A DNA stretch of 64,000 bases from Eulemur rufifrons (Eukaryota > Chordata > Mammalia > Primates > Lemuridae), in the NCBI RefSeq assembly GCF_041146395.1, contig NC_091000.1, forward strand, positions 14,832,501 to 14,896,500, written 5' to 3'. Each line of letters starts with the position of its first letter. The stretch's first letter is position 1. The translations under genes were made by a program, and so were the position numbers. The notes under the pieces were generated by a model. It ran no database searches and was not told the origin of the DNA. It saw nothing but the letters and a program-made list of their open reading frames with translations. Below, one piece after another: positions 10,692-22,559 of the stretch.

Positions 10692-11880
10692 CAGGGGAGG
10701 AGAACTTATGGCCTTAAGGCTACAGGTCTTTTGACTTAATCCAAATTTTACAGAACAAATCCTTTCATTTTTATTCATGCATTTTTGTTCATATTTTATG
10801 TTTTATTTTATTTTTAAAATGAACATATTTAAAATACCAAAGAATAAAATAAGTTTAATGAAATAATCCTCCCAGATTGACTGGCACACTTAGTACATTA
10901 GTAAGCCATAAGAGCTAAATTGATGGTTGCTATGCTCATGATTTAGATCTAACATCCCCCACCTGACTGGCACTATTACCCCACGAGGCTGGTTGGTGAG
11001 AGTTTATGGGGGTTGAGTACGTCAGTCTGTTATCAGCTTTTGACAACGGTGCACTGGGTTTCTGTTTGAGGTGGAATTTGTGAATTGTTGCATAGCTCAA
11101 CAGTATTTTTTTAATTGTCTGCTTAACAGCTCATCATGACAAAGAAGACCAAGAGAACACTGAAGGAAGAAAATAGATGTTTTAATGAGGATTGGGAATT
11201 GCAATATTATCTTGTTTCTGCTAAAGATAAGATGATTTGCTTGCTTTGTGATACTGTAATATCAACATTATACTCATAAGGACCACAAATATTTTAAATT
11301 AGAGGGAGAAGCATGAAAGGTTGTATTGCAGGAATTAAAAGATGAAAATCAAAAGCAAAGACAATTCTTTCAAGCATTAGGACCTGGAAATAATGTCATT
11401 GATGCAATCTAAAAAGTAGCTTATATACTTGGGGACAAAGGGAAGCCATTCAGTGATGTAGAATTTGTGAAAGAATGCATTGTCAAAGTTGTAGGATGCT
11501 TAGACCCAATAACATTTCAAAGTGCAAACAACTGCCTCTTTCAAGGAGAACCATAACTAATTGGCAGCATGAATTAGCTTTCAACTTAATGTCAGGCAAT
11601 ATTTCAAAAGGAAAATATATATTATTCAGTTGCTTTGGATGAATCAACTGATATTACTGACTCAGTGCAGGTTTTATACTTCATTTGGGTCATAACAGAA
11701 GATTTTCTTTGCTGTAAAGAGTTACTTGTTTTGGGCACTCTTGATAACAGAACACAGGGGAATAGATATCTTCAACAACTTTAAAGATAAATATCATGAA
11801 GTTGGACTGAATATAGTAAATTTAGTGAGTGTATGTACAGACATGTTTACCAAAAGCATAAGTATAAATGAATAATAATA
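10692..11880 (+). mobile_element. hAT (Charlie-like) DNA transposon, decayed copy
   Basis: The left end CAGGGGAGGAGAACTTATGGCC has the form of a hAT terminal repeat. About 440 bp of AT-rich 5' leader precede the transposase remnant. The right terminal repeat is not found and the transposase match fades after about 11860, so the copy is truncated on that side. Autonomous hAT copies are much rarer than their MITEs, so this is a less common kind of relic. Several human genes with BED-finger/hAT domains derive from the same superfamily. Confidence 0.72.
11136..11753 (+). pseudogene. hAT transposase pseudogene (BED finger and start of catalytic domain)
   Basis: A transposase of this type would cut the element's terminal repeats in the nucleus; this copy is dead. 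An ATG at 11136 opens a 46-codon frame containing ENRCFNEDWELQYYL and the zinc-ligand pair CLLC of a BED-type finger, and stops at 11274. After a frameshift the next frame holds HKDHKYF, the histidine half of the finger. It then has in-frame stops before and after GDKGKPFSDVEFVKEC, a segment typical of the Charlie/GTF2IRD2/ZBED lineage. A third segment carries ALDESTDITD, where the first acidic catalytic residue of the hAT RNase-H-like fold lies, and ends at a TAA at 11751-11753. The rest of the catalytic domain and the C-terminal dimerisation region are absent. A complete hAT transposase has roughly 600 residues. The family assignment is by motif only; the subfamily is not determined. Confidence 0.72.
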
Positions 11881-12318
11881 CACAAGAGGACTTACTTTTT
11901 AATGAAGGACACAATGCACATTAAATATATTGCATTTCTCCTTAAAATGTGTTGAGATCCAGACTGGAATGCGGAGGAGGTTGACTTCTAAGTAATTTAT
12001 ATAATTTTAATTGTTTCCCAAATTCCTTAAGGGCAAATCAGAGAGACTCTGTTATAAAATGATGCATGGGAAATAACAATGCGTTCAATTTTGAATTGGA
12101 AAACTTGTATATGAACAGACAGGATGAGTAACAGAATAATTAATGACATCTGAAAAGGGTAACATAAGGTTAATAATCATGTGATGTACTATTGAGCCTT
12201 TTAGGTTTGACTTTGTTAAGATTAGGTTCTAAGACTATTCGTGAAAAATTTGGTCTCAATTGTTTAACTACAGGACTGTAAACAAATCTGTTCAAAAAGA
12301 AAATTAGTTATTAAAATG
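11881..12318. other. AT-rich DNA, no feature seen
   Basis: This stretch follows the hAT relic and may include its eroded 3' non-coding part. No inverted terminal repeat matching the one at 10692 could be found by eye. Confidence 0.4.
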
Positions 12319-12321
12319 TTA

Positions 12322-12485
<164 letters not shown>

Positions 12486-12689
12486 TTAGATTTCTTCTCA
12501 GCAGTATTGTTTAAAGTATTTAATTTAGATCCTGGGATTTTCTCATTACAAAGTATAATGGGAAAATTGTACATAGCAAAGATTTTTGCCACTAATGTTC
12601 TACAAATGTAGTAAAGACAAGGTGTTTCAATTATAAAAATGCAGCTAGAATAAATGTATCTTCATTGTAAACATCACATTATATGATAG

Positions 12690-12781
12690 TTATATTTGTA
12701 TCTTCTCTGTCTTATTTACCTTTATATTCTCATCCTGACTCATTATTTGACCTTTAATAAATATTTGTTAATTAAATAAAA
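12690..12781 (+). mobile_element. L2 3' tail (weak)
   Basis: The end TTTAATAAATATTTGTTAATTAAATAAA resembles the L2 tail phrase CAATAAATATTTGTTGAAT, and GTATCTTCTCTGTC.. precedes it. Short and AT-rich, so chance similarity is possible. Confidence 0.4.
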
Positions 12782-13244
12782 TGATCAGTACATATGGCAG
12801 AATACAAACTGAACGGGAAGTCGAGGAGTTCAGGAAACAAAGAAAGGTTGAACCAGGTGATAAAGACTTCTTTGTGGAAAATGAATTGGGCATTAAAAGG
12901 CAAATAGGTAAGAAAAAGAAAAAATTATAAAATTTAGTGTTAAATACATTTGGTTTTTACTTCTAGAAAACTGTTTAAATATATTTCTGTAGGAATATAA
13001 ACCCAAAAGACTATTCAACTAAATAATTTTCAGCATATTAATAGGCATTTGAAAAGAAAGAAAATAGTAATAGAATTTTGAGCAATGAAGATGAGTTGCA
13101 TTTAGTAGAAAACATATTTTACCAACATAGTCTCAGAGGAGTAGAGAAATATAGTAACTTCCAACTAAATATAAACAAATTTTTATTCAGAGTATTATGA
13201 AACCAGTCCTTACCTATCAGTCAAAATTTGGAAGAGACGGAAGA
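12782..13244. other. unique AT-rich DNA
   Basis: No gene, RNA or repeat recognised. Confidence 0.5.
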
Positions 13245-13445
13245 AAGGAATTTATATTTGTAGATCATTTCACACACTAACTCATTCAATCTAACAATTA
13301 TAATTCTAGGTTATTTTATACCCATTAGAAGGCTCAGAAAGGTTGAATAACTTGTCCAAGATGACATAGTAAGTGGTAGAACAGAAATCTAAACCCAGAA
13401 ATATAGATCCAAAATCAAGCCCTTTCTGCTACAATAGTCAGTGTT
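13245..13445 (-). mobile_element. MIR SINE, antisense
   Basis: Reads as reverse-complement MIR: TTATACCCATTAGAAGGCTCAGAAAGGTTGAATAACTTG, then ACATAGTAAGTGGTAGAACAG and AAACCCAGAAATATAGATCC, and a pyrimidine-rich CCTTTCTGCTAC end. This corresponds to the usual ...CATTTTACAGATGAGGAAACTGAGGC..-type string. Confidence 0.8.
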
Positions 13446-13671
13446 GGAAGAAAGATTAGAGATCAATAATTATTAAAAAATGTGCTTCCTGCAAAACTAA
13501 TTAAATCTATGATTATCTTTAATAAGTTGTTTCAAAGTAAGATTAAATCAACCATGTGGATTAAATTAGCTAAAACTCAGGGAAAAAAAGAAATTGAGAA
13601 AATTTCTAGATATTAATTTAAATGTCATTATAATTTCAATGATATTTAAATTTCTATTTCAAATGTGATTC
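13446..13671. other. unique AT-rich DNA
   Basis: Nothing recognisable. Confidence 0.5.
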
Positions 13672-13805
13672 TTTTGTTAATAAATTTGCTCACTAGACGT
13701 GTATTGAACATCTCCTCTGTGCCACAGAGCGTGTTAGAGACTGGATAGACAATTATGAATGACACCATTTTTGCCCTTGAGAAATTCATAACGTAGGGCT
13801 TTTGC
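13672..13805 (-). mobile_element. L2 3' end, antisense
   Basis: GTGTATTGAACATCTCCTCTGTGCCACAGAGCGTGTTAGAGACTGG corresponds to the reverse complement of the L2 tail (TATTGAGTGCCTACTATGTGCC pattern). It is followed by ACAATTATGAATGACACC and GCCCTTGAGAAATTCATA, which is the expected order. Confidence 0.65.
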
Positions 13806-15655
13806 ATTTTCAAATTTTGCCTAATGGGATGTTTGTTGCCATGGGGATCAGCACAAGACAAATATTAGTAGATTTAGGAGCATAGTGTGATTCCAAGGAA
13901 GAAGACATTTCCACAAGCCACACAGGAACATTTTTCTCATTATTTTATAATCACACTGGGTGCCTAATGATTTATTTTAATTTGTTTCTACTGACAGCCT
14001 CTCTCAAAACCCTTCCTTATTTTCGCCTCGACTTGCTTCCCATTTTTTTATTATGTAGGCTCCACACTTCGCTGACTCTTTGGGCTCCAGTTTGGTTTTG
14101 TAAAACAGTTTTCAGTCTGTCTCCCCAGGTCAGTTCCACCTCAGTTCCACTAGCCCTTCTGAACATTGAGGCATTCTTTTGTAAATCCTCACAAGCACTA
14201 GGAATTCCCCACAAGTATGCATAAAATTCTACTACTAGCTATAAATGTAAGATCAACTATGATTGGGCACCTATACATGGACAGAAAGGGCATCTATCAT
14301 AAATATATTTTAATAAAAAAATATTTAACTTGATTTAAAAAGTAATGTTCTTTTCATTTTTATCTGCTAGCATATGATGCATTGTGTGATTTTATAATAA
14401 TATTCTTTATAATCACTAAAATAAACTCTTATCTCTAGTGGCTAATACTTTTATTTTAATTGCAAAATGTAGAAACTGAAGGAAGAGAACATCCAGAGAA
14501 CCCCTAACCCATATCGGGCAAGAGCAATGCCTTTCTGGAAGAGATGTCTTGGCTGGGGAAAGTCGTATTATATTTGCATACATTGCTCTGTCTCTATGTT
14601 GAAAAGAGCACAGCAGACTAAGAGATGCCCAAGTGCTTCATTTACTTCAACTCACCAAGGTATTAATAATTCTGTTGATTGTTTGGATGACTTGTTTCTA
14701 AAAACTTCTTCCATTTTGACCATGTGCTTTAAAATACATATAATATATTGTGTAGATACAAAGAGGTGAAAAACTATTGTTTAGCAAAAATCCATCCATT
14801 TGACTGGAAAAACAAAGCCCTCTGTACATATTTTCCATTGAATTTGAGCTTTTTTGCAACTATAATAAATAGCCCTCTGTTATCACACAAACATCTAATG
14901 CTATACATAAAGGATAGCTTACATTTGGGAAAATAGCCCACCTTTTAATATTTTCCCATGAATATTTAATAATGAGACAGAGATAAAATCATAAAATATA
15001 GGTACATAAAAAGTAAATATTTTCTTTTATTTCTCCAGGTACTTAGTCCCTTCTTGTGCATTTATAAAATGGTCCCCTTCACTGTCCTAAGTTACACAAA
15101 ATCCACACACACAAACACATAGACACATGAGCTGCAACTCAATCCCAATTTTCTTCTAGCTTTGCATTCACTTGGGCAGGCATTGGCTACCTCTAAAGCA
15201 GACCACCTTCACCTTTTCTCCACTAGTGTTATATTTTATTGGAGTGAACCAACTGCAGACCATTTATTCTACCTATTCCTGATTCCACTGAGAAAAGGAA
15301 ACATCTGAATTATGTGAATAATGGAGATACCTTTGATAAAAACTAAACTTACTTTCAATAAAATATAATAAACTAATGTTTTTTTCCTAAATATCACAAA
15401 TTAAGTATCGATAATAGAGATATAAGGATAAACTATTGTAATATTAATAAAATAATCGATTAAGTTCCTAGAACATGGAAGGCTCTCCTGGACCCCAGTG
15501 AACCCACACACCATTAGTCATTACTAATAATTATGTTCCTTGTTCATTTGTCATTGTTTCTTTCTTTGTCTTAGGTTAGAATTTTCAGGGCTACTTTTCT
15601 ATCAGAACTTTTCATGAAATATTTCCAATGAAAATGCACAAATTAACAAATTTCA
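13806..15655. other. unique AT-rich DNA
   Basis: No gene is recognised. The moderately pyrimidine-rich patch 13980-14220 has an 85-codon frame on + and a 65-codon frame on -, without domains. The bases 15645-15655 (AACAAATTTCA) form the left target-site duplication of the next Alu. Confidence 0.5.
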
Positions 15656-15971
15656 GGCCGGGCGCGGTGGCTCACGCCTGTAATCCTAGCACTCTGGGAG
15701 GCCGAGGCGGGTGGATTGCTCAAGGTCAGGAGTTCGAGACCAGCCTGAGCGAGACCCCGTCTCTACTAAAAATAGAAAGACATTATATGGACACCTAAAA
15801 ATCTATACAGAAAAAATTAGCCGGGCATAGTGGCGCATGCCTGTAGTCCCAGCTACTCGGGAGGCTGAGGCAGTAGGATCGCTTGAGCCCAGGAGTTTGA
15901 GGTTGCTGTGAGCTAAGCTGACGCCACGGCACTCACTCTAGCCTGGGCAACAAAGTGAGACTCTGTCTCAA

Positions 15972-16001
<30 letters not shown>
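15656..16001 (+). mobile_element. lemur-type Alu SINE, full length
   Basis: Little-diverged dimeric Alu starting GGCCGGGCGCGGTGGCTCAC. The middle linker carries an extra block (about 15774-15816, with GACATTATATGGACACC) that is characteristic of lemur Alus, and the right arm reads GAGCTAAGCTGACGCCACGG. Poly-A tail of about 30. The 11-bp target-site duplication AACAAATTTCA is perfect at 15645-15655 and 16002-16012. It looks like one of the youngest insertions in the window and is the main evidence for the organism. Confidence 0.95.
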
Positions 16002-16004
<3 letters not shown>

Positions 16005-16012
16005 AAATTTCA

Positions 16013-17599
16013 TATTGCAATTATACTGTCAAATTTTAGATATTGAGAAACTAAGAAATTTTTAAAAAAGACTTAAGGAGTTGGAAAAATAGAGGCAATT
16101 TGTAAATAAACACATTTTATTTCATGAGTAACCAAAAAGGAATCCTACTTCTAATCAAGACAGCAACAGCTATATAGTGATTGCTTTTATTTTCTGTTTA
16201 ACAAAGGCTTTTACATTCTCACTTTCTACTATTAACCTCCTCCATCATATAAATTTATTTTTAGTGGGCTTTAGGTCCTTCATTCTTTTAAGATAAATAA
16301 CAGTTTTAGTAAGCTCTCCGATTCCTTCTTATTCTATATATTATATTGAAAAATTGCTAAATAAAGAATACAAGATGGGAGGTCCATATTTAATAAGATG
16401 GTGAGAGAAAAAATGAGCAGTGTTAACAAGAAATATCCAGTTATTTGATAGAAATAGCAAAAACAAGGGGAAAATTAAAATTTAAAAATAGATATACAGA
16501 GTTACTTTGAAACAGCAACAGTATCTGTCGAGAAAATGGATGATCTTGACCTTGAATGACAAAGAGCTATGATTTAAAATTATGGGTTTTCTTCTTTAAA
16601 ATAATGGAAAAAAAGAAATAGGAATTCTCTATTGAGAAATGTTTTCAGATACAAAGTGAATAGAAGCTGTCATTCTGTAAGAGTGCATTATTTACGAATC
16701 TGATTCATGTAGTGATAAATTAAACTCAAATTGTCTTAAGCAATGAAAAGATATCGCTGGCTCAGAAGACATCAGCAAAGACTTGATCAAGTAGCACAAC
16801 GGTATTACCGAAGACAGATTTCTTCCATCTCTTCTCCCTCTGTCTTCTACATTATTGCTTCAATCCAAAACTGGCATTAGCTTTAATCTAAGGCTCTCCT
16901 TCTGGTCATAAGATGAAGGTCAGCCGCTAGCAGGAGAGACATGCTTACTTAATTACAATCAGTAGAAAGAAAGATTGTTTCTTCCAGTACAGTTCTTGGA
17001 AAAACAATCCAACTTCTTTCCAAAAAGTCCACAGAAAATGTCTCTACAATTTGCATTGGCCAAAACTGTGTATTGTTTTCACTGGTGGGGTGGGTGAGGT
17101 GGGGGTCAGTGGTCAGCTGCCTCAAAGTACAGGTGTTTCATGGGCAAGGGGTGTAGCCAAGAGGAAGGGATCCTGAGAAATCCAGTCTGGCAAATATCTA
17201 CCAGTGGGAGGTTATTGGATGAAATTCATCCTGGATTTTGCTGCCTCCCCCGTAAACTCAGTTAGAACAGGTAAAATTCTGTTACTGAGATTACTCAGAG
17301 CACGCAGTCTACCGTACTTGAGAGACAATGATAAATGTATCTACCTATGGTCAGAAAGTCCAATACCTTTAAAGCTAAGTTCACTTTCCTCTTTTTCAGT
17401 TTCGCTTTCTCACCGTTCAAGCCTTGCCCTCAGAGCATACACCCCTTCACAGAACTGGAGCACAAACCCAAAGTGTAGAAATCACATGACGTGGTTTCTC
17501 CACATGCACACTATTGTTCTGATATTATTTTTATTCTTTTCATATATGTAAGTATTTAAAGAAACTTGAGAAACATATAAAAGAGGTTGGTAGATAGTG
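16013..17599. other. unique DNA, possible unassigned old repeat
   Basis: No gene is recognised. The part 16740-17190 (for example ATTTGCATTGGCCAAAACTG near 17051) resembles phrases from an old interspersed repeat, but I cannot name it. A 115-codon + frame (17204-17551) has no domain and runs into AT-rich sequence. Confidence 0.4.
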
Positions 17600-17850
17600 C
17601 AGAATGGCGTTGAGCGTTCCGGGGGAGGTGGCGCCCAGGCGGTGATGCGAGAGATGGAGAACAGCTGCAAACTCAGATGAAACTTTGCTCCCTCGCCACC
17701 CTCCTCACCTCCTGCTGTGTGCCCCGCCTCGTTCCTAAGTTTCATTGAGGATAGTTTTTCCACAGAAGGTGGGGTGTGCAGCCGAGCTCTGTGGCCCGGT
17801 TGGTCCGTACCAGTCTTGGACCGGTACTGGGAATTGGGGACTGCAGTACT
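17600..17850 (+). mobile_element. GC-rich hAT-type MITE 3' part
   Basis: GGCGGTGATGCGAGAGATGG, AACAGCTGCAAACTCAGATG, CACCTCCTGCTGTGTGCCCC and GACCGGTACTGGGAATTGGGG appear in the order found near the 3' end of a common mammalian hAT MITE whose ends read CAGTGGTTCCCAACC. The family name is uncertain. It explains the local GC rise and the 125-codon - frame (17482-17859). Between the last two phrases lies TAGTTTTTCCACAGAAGGTG, which resembles the other end of the same element. Confidence 0.65.
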
Positions 17851-18084
17851 AAAGGACATTTGTCAGTTTTCTGGTACTCATATCCCAAGCCTTTCCTATT
17901 TTGAAAAAAAATCCCTAATTATTAGGTTAAAAGAACTAGATAATCCTTCTTAACATCAAGGAATCAGCAGAGCACAAGAACTAGGCTCTGCCAATTGTAT
18001 GTTTCTATTTCAGACTTTTGAATCTTAAGGTAGTGATTTAAATATAATAAGATAGCTAATATATATATACATCTGGTTATGTTG

Positions 18085-18205
18085 TAGACCATCTTCTAAA
18101 TGCTTTACTCGTTTAACACCTAAAACAACCTTATGGGATAAAGACTCTTATTTTCCACATTTTACAGACATGCAAACTGAAGTCCAAAGATGAAGGGCCA
18201 GTTAT
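18085..18205 (-). mobile_element. MIR SINE fragment, antisense
   Basis: CTTCTAAATGCTTTACTCG, TTTAACACCTAAAACAACC, TTATGGGATAAAGACTC and ATTTTACAGACATGCAAAC match the reverse-complement MIR tail-to-core order. Confidence 0.78.
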
Positions 18206-18589
18206 TATAGTATTATTAATAGTGACAAGCTTTGAAAATCCACCCAGAAGATGGGCAGTAGGATGCAAGATCCAGAAAGTGCGTTTCTGCTTTCGAAAAT
18301 GCTGGAGCAAATGTCTCCATAAGCAACTCTAAAACTGTCCCTATAAGCAAAAAGAAACAGTGTTCAGTCATTAAACAATGGGCAGCTAAAGAGTGTGATC
18401 CCCGAGGGAAAGAGGACCTAGGAGACGAGACCCACGCCACCCCAGCTCTCAGCCTGGAGCAGCTTCCTGATTGGAACACGAGGAGCTCCAGCCCAGGTGG
18501 AAAAGGATCGTCCCACTGGGGTGAGAAGTGCAGACCCAAGTTTGAGACCACTGAAGGGCTGCTGTCTGCTGGGCGAAATACTGGAGAGA
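18206..18589. other. sequence 5' of an L1, unassigned
   Basis: Moderately GC-rich, with overlapping frames of 60-111 codons and no domain. It might be a rearranged 5' part of the following L1 or unique DNA; I cannot decide. Confidence 0.35.
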
Positions 18590-20180
18590 TTCAAGATTGA
18601 CACGATGTCCATTCTCCCAAAATCTATACATTCAATGCAATTCCAATCAAAATCCCAGAAGGTTCTTCTTAAATTGGCAAACTGATTCAAATTTTATATG
18701 AAATCAAAAGACCTAACAATTCTGGGGGGAAAAAAAAAGGAGAAACAACTACAAAGTTGGAAAACTTAACCTACCTGATTTCAAGACTTATTTTAGGGCT
18801 TCAGTAAACAAGATAGTTTAGTGTTGCCATAAGGAACAATTAAATACACCAGAGAGTCTAAAGTGTGCCCACCAATATGGGCAATTGATTTTTTATAAAA
18901 TTATCAAAGTAATTTAACAAAGGAAAAATAGGCCATTTTCAGCAAATAATGGTAGAGAAACTAGACATCTGTATGGAGAAAAAAAAAATGAACCCTGAAT
19001 AAGATGGTGTGCTACCTCACACTAACATAAAAATTAATTCCAAGTGGATTATAGACCTAAATGTAAATGCCAAAACAACAAAGCTTTAAAAAGGAAACAT
19101 AGATGAAAATTTTTGTGACCTTGATATAGGCAAAGATTTCTTAGAAAGTACTTCAAAAGCACTAAACATTTTTAAAATATGAAGTAGATGTCATCAAATT
19201 AATTCTGCTCTTCAAAAATCACCATAAAGAAAATGAAAAATCCAGCCAGACTGGGAGAAATATCTGCAAACATAAAGCTGATACAGTCCTAGTGTTCAGA
19301 ATATAAAAAGAATTCTTACAACTCAATAATGAAATAAACAACCCAATCAAAAAATAGTCAAGAGGCTTAAACAGATACACCAAAAAAGAGAAAAAGATCA
19401 ATAAATACATGAAAATATGCTCAATATCATTAGTTACCAGTGCAATACTAATTAAAATTACAATGATATACTACTTACTAGAATGGATAAAATTAAAAAT
19501 AATGACAATTATGAAATACTGGTGAGAATGTAGAGTTAATGGAACTGTCATACATTGCTAGTGAAACTGTGAAATGATGCAACTCTTTTTAAAAACTGCT
19601 TGTCGGTCTTATAAAGTTAAACACATACTTAAAACATGATGCAGCAATTGCACGTTCATATATTTTACCTAAGAGAAATAAAATCATATGTCCATTTAAA
19701 GGCCTATACAACAATGTTGACAGTATTATTCAAAATAGTCCAAAGGTGGAACCAACCCAAATGTCCATCAACTGATGAATGCATAAATAAATCGTGATAT
19801 ATTTATATAATTAGAATACTAATCAGAACTACAAAGTAACAACCAACTGATATACACAATAATATGGATGCATCTGAAAATATGATGCTAAGTGAAAATA
19901 GCTAGATGCAAAGACTATATTAGTATATCCCTCCATTTATATGATGTTCTAGAACAGGCAAAGTTAATCTGAAGTGATAGAAATACATCAGTAGTTGCCA
20001 GGAGTGGGAGATCAGGGATTGACTATGAAGGGAATGTTCTGAGAATTGAAAATGCTTTGTGTCTTGACCAGGATGGTGGTTATAGAGGTGTGCACATTTA
20101 CCAAAACTTGTTTAACTGTACATTAAAATTATGTATATTAGTCTATTAAATTGAACTGTAATAAATCTGATTTCTTTTAA
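18590..20180 (+). mobile_element. L1 LINE, 5'-truncated (ORF2 3' end plus 3'UTR)
   Basis: Long colinear match to the L1 end: GTCCATTCTCCCAAAATC, AATTCCAATCAAAATCCCAG, ACCTACCTGATTTCAAGAC, a TACATGAAAATATGCTCAATATC stretch, ATGTCCATCAACTGATGAATG, GTTGCCAGGAGTGGGAGATC, and a 3'UTR ending near AATTGAACTGTAATAAATCTG. ORF2 is destroyed by stops and shifts (the longest frame inside is on the wrong strand). A complete L1 is about 6 kb, so only the last quarter is present. Age: L1M or old L1P. Confidence 0.92.
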
Positions 20181-20440
20181 ATCCTAGCACTAGCCCTGAA
20201 GTCTTGAGTCCAATGGCAGGAGTACCAAGTGTCCTATGCAACTATCTCAACCATGCTTTTCCAATGGCTTAACCTTCACTGAGGTTGCAACTCCTTTGGC
20301 GCTTGTCCTTCTTTAGAGCCTGAATTTCCAGATGTCACCTTGATTCTGTAAGCTCTCCGATTCTTTCATTTTATTATTAATCTGCTGAACTTAATCACAG
20401 TGAGTTTCTGTTGTCTGCTGACTAATACACCCACCTCTGG
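20181..20440 (+). mobile_element. possible LTR 3' end, family unknown
   Basis: The end GTGAGTTTCTGTTGTCTGCTGACTAATAC resembles the common 3' end of several mammalian LTR/MER families (..GTTTCTGTTGC..CTGACTAATACA). The upstream part does not give a clear family. Could also be unique DNA. Confidence 0.35.
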
Positions 20441-20484
20441 ATATATAGGAACAGTGCAATATAGGCTCATAATAATTTGCTGGA

Positions 20485-20620
20485 AATTTAGGGTCTGCTT
20501 TTTTTAAACCCAGCTCCTTTAGTAACATGTTGTTTGATCTTCAGCAAGTTGTTTCTTCTACTTTGTGACGCAGTCTCTCAATTTGGTAAGCATGCCTAAT
20601 TTCCTATGCAAGTCTTCATT
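20485..20620 (+). mobile_element. possible MIR fragment
   Basis: AACCCAGCTCCTTTAGTAAC, TTTGATCTTCAGCAAGTTG and CAGTCTCTCAATTTGGTAAG can be laid on the MIR core, but the divergence is high. Confidence 0.4.
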
Positions 20621-22559
20621 AGTACAATGTCCTTTGCATGTTGGTTGACTGAGAGTTTTGCTTCTTATAAAGGCCTAACTGCATTCATAATAAAAGTGAC
20701 CTGTGAAAAATTAAGTTAGTTATTTATATTATTTCAATTCCAACTTATGCTAATATAATACTTTCCTTCATGGTAAGAAAATCAACTACATATATACATA
20801 TGCATTTTTGGAAAAAAACCTTGTTTTGTCCATAAATGTTATACGAAGTCACAACTTGGACTTTGAAAATGCAATGAAAATATTGATTTAAAAAGTAAAA
20901 TTATGTCAGAAATATTACTGGGTATTTCCTTAATTTCAACTTAAATGAGATCTAATTTAAGAATAGAATTCTTTATTAATAGATTTTTCTTCCTTTGGAT
21001 AGACATGTTCTACCTACTAAATGTTTTTAAAATGTTTATTGTTTTTAAATGCTCATTGAAAAAGATTTAATTTGTATAACATTATCATATAACTCTAGTG
21101 GAATTTAAGATCATGTCACATCATGTGTATATTATTTCTAAATTTTATTTGGTTGTACATATTATAAAATAAAGATATTCATTCAATTTAAAGTGTCTTA
21201 TAAATGCATGAAATTGTCTTGATTTTATTTTCCATTTAGTTGTCTAGATAAATGTTATAATATAACCAAACAAATTACATGTTTAAAATAAAAGCATTCA
21301 TATGATACTCAATTGCTATATACTTATAGTCATCATGCTGGCTTCTAATGATTTGACAATCTGTCAAAAAAAAAATGAAAATAGTCATTAGAACATTCCC
21401 TTTCCTTCAAAACTTAGATTAGAGCAATTGTAATGCCATGAAAGTAAGTCATTCAATCCCAGAAGACAACATGCTTGTATAATTTCAAATAATAGGCCAT
21501 AGTGTGTGGTTTGGTCTAATTAGTATGGTAAGCAATATACAACAATAACTGGATTCACAAGAATAATTTTAAGTGAATATAGAAATTTCAAAGGATCGTA
21601 AAAATTATAAAATAGCAGGCATTTTAGAATTAGGACAGCTGCTAGGGATGTGAAAGAAAATGAGAAATGGGTACCATGAGTGTATCAGATTTCAAATACT
21701 AAGCAAGAGGAATAAAATGCATTTTCATTAAGCTGTACATCTGTCCATGCTTTTTCAAAGCAAAGGTCATTTAATTATACATGGTGTCTAATACAATAAA
21801 TATTTGAGACTTCAACTAAAAATCTTTTCATTTTAAATATGGGGTAAGAGGGAAAACGTTGAACACAATGAATGGACTATTCAACTTTATTCTCTTTAAC
21901 TTCATTTTACAATAGATAGTGTGCATATTACTTTTAAAATATTGGTCTTTTCATAAATAAATAAATAAGCTTTTTAACTGTGTAAATTGAGATCAATAAT
22001 ATTTTATTCATGAAAGTTAATCATCTCTATCATAGATTCTTGCTATCTATCTTATAAGAGTGAATTTCAACTACCTTAATTAGGGCAGTCATTAAGATCT
22101 TCATAGCCATTATTTTTCATCTAATATTTTAAAATTGTTATTAATGTAATATTAATGTATTTATTTACTTATATACATATTTCATCAGTAATACAATTAA
22201 CCATTTTGTTCTTCTAAATATAGTGTTTGGTAGTAACATTAAGTCGATGACAAAACAGGTTTTGGAAGGAATTAGCAAATTCTGCTGACTTAGTTGCAGA
22301 CAGAAGAATGAGGTATATAAAATTACTGTTAAATGCCTTATTAACGGTCAAAATGATGACAGATGTTAAAAACTTACATGCTAGTAGAAGTTGTTAATTT
22401 CCTAAAAATTAAGTAAATGCTATAAATTCATATGAATACTTGGAACTGTTATTTTTGGCAACTCACCTGTCAATGCCAACATTTCTGGACTGATATGACT
22501 TGTTCTTGATCACTGAATGCTTAAATGCACATTGGCTTGAATGGACATGTGAAATCCCC
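20621..22559. other. long AT-rich unique stretch
   Basis: Very AT-rich, with no gene, RNA or repeat recognised. Short (AAAT)n runs occur (for example near 21955-21966). No stop-free frame of note. Confidence 0.55.

Noticed and set aside
17482..17859. 125-codon frame on -
   Set aside because: Its GC-rich half is a hAT MITE and the rest is AT-rich intergenic sequence.
18590..20180. active L1 with intact ORF2
   Set aside because: 5'-truncated to about 1.6 kb and interrupted by stops in every sense frame.
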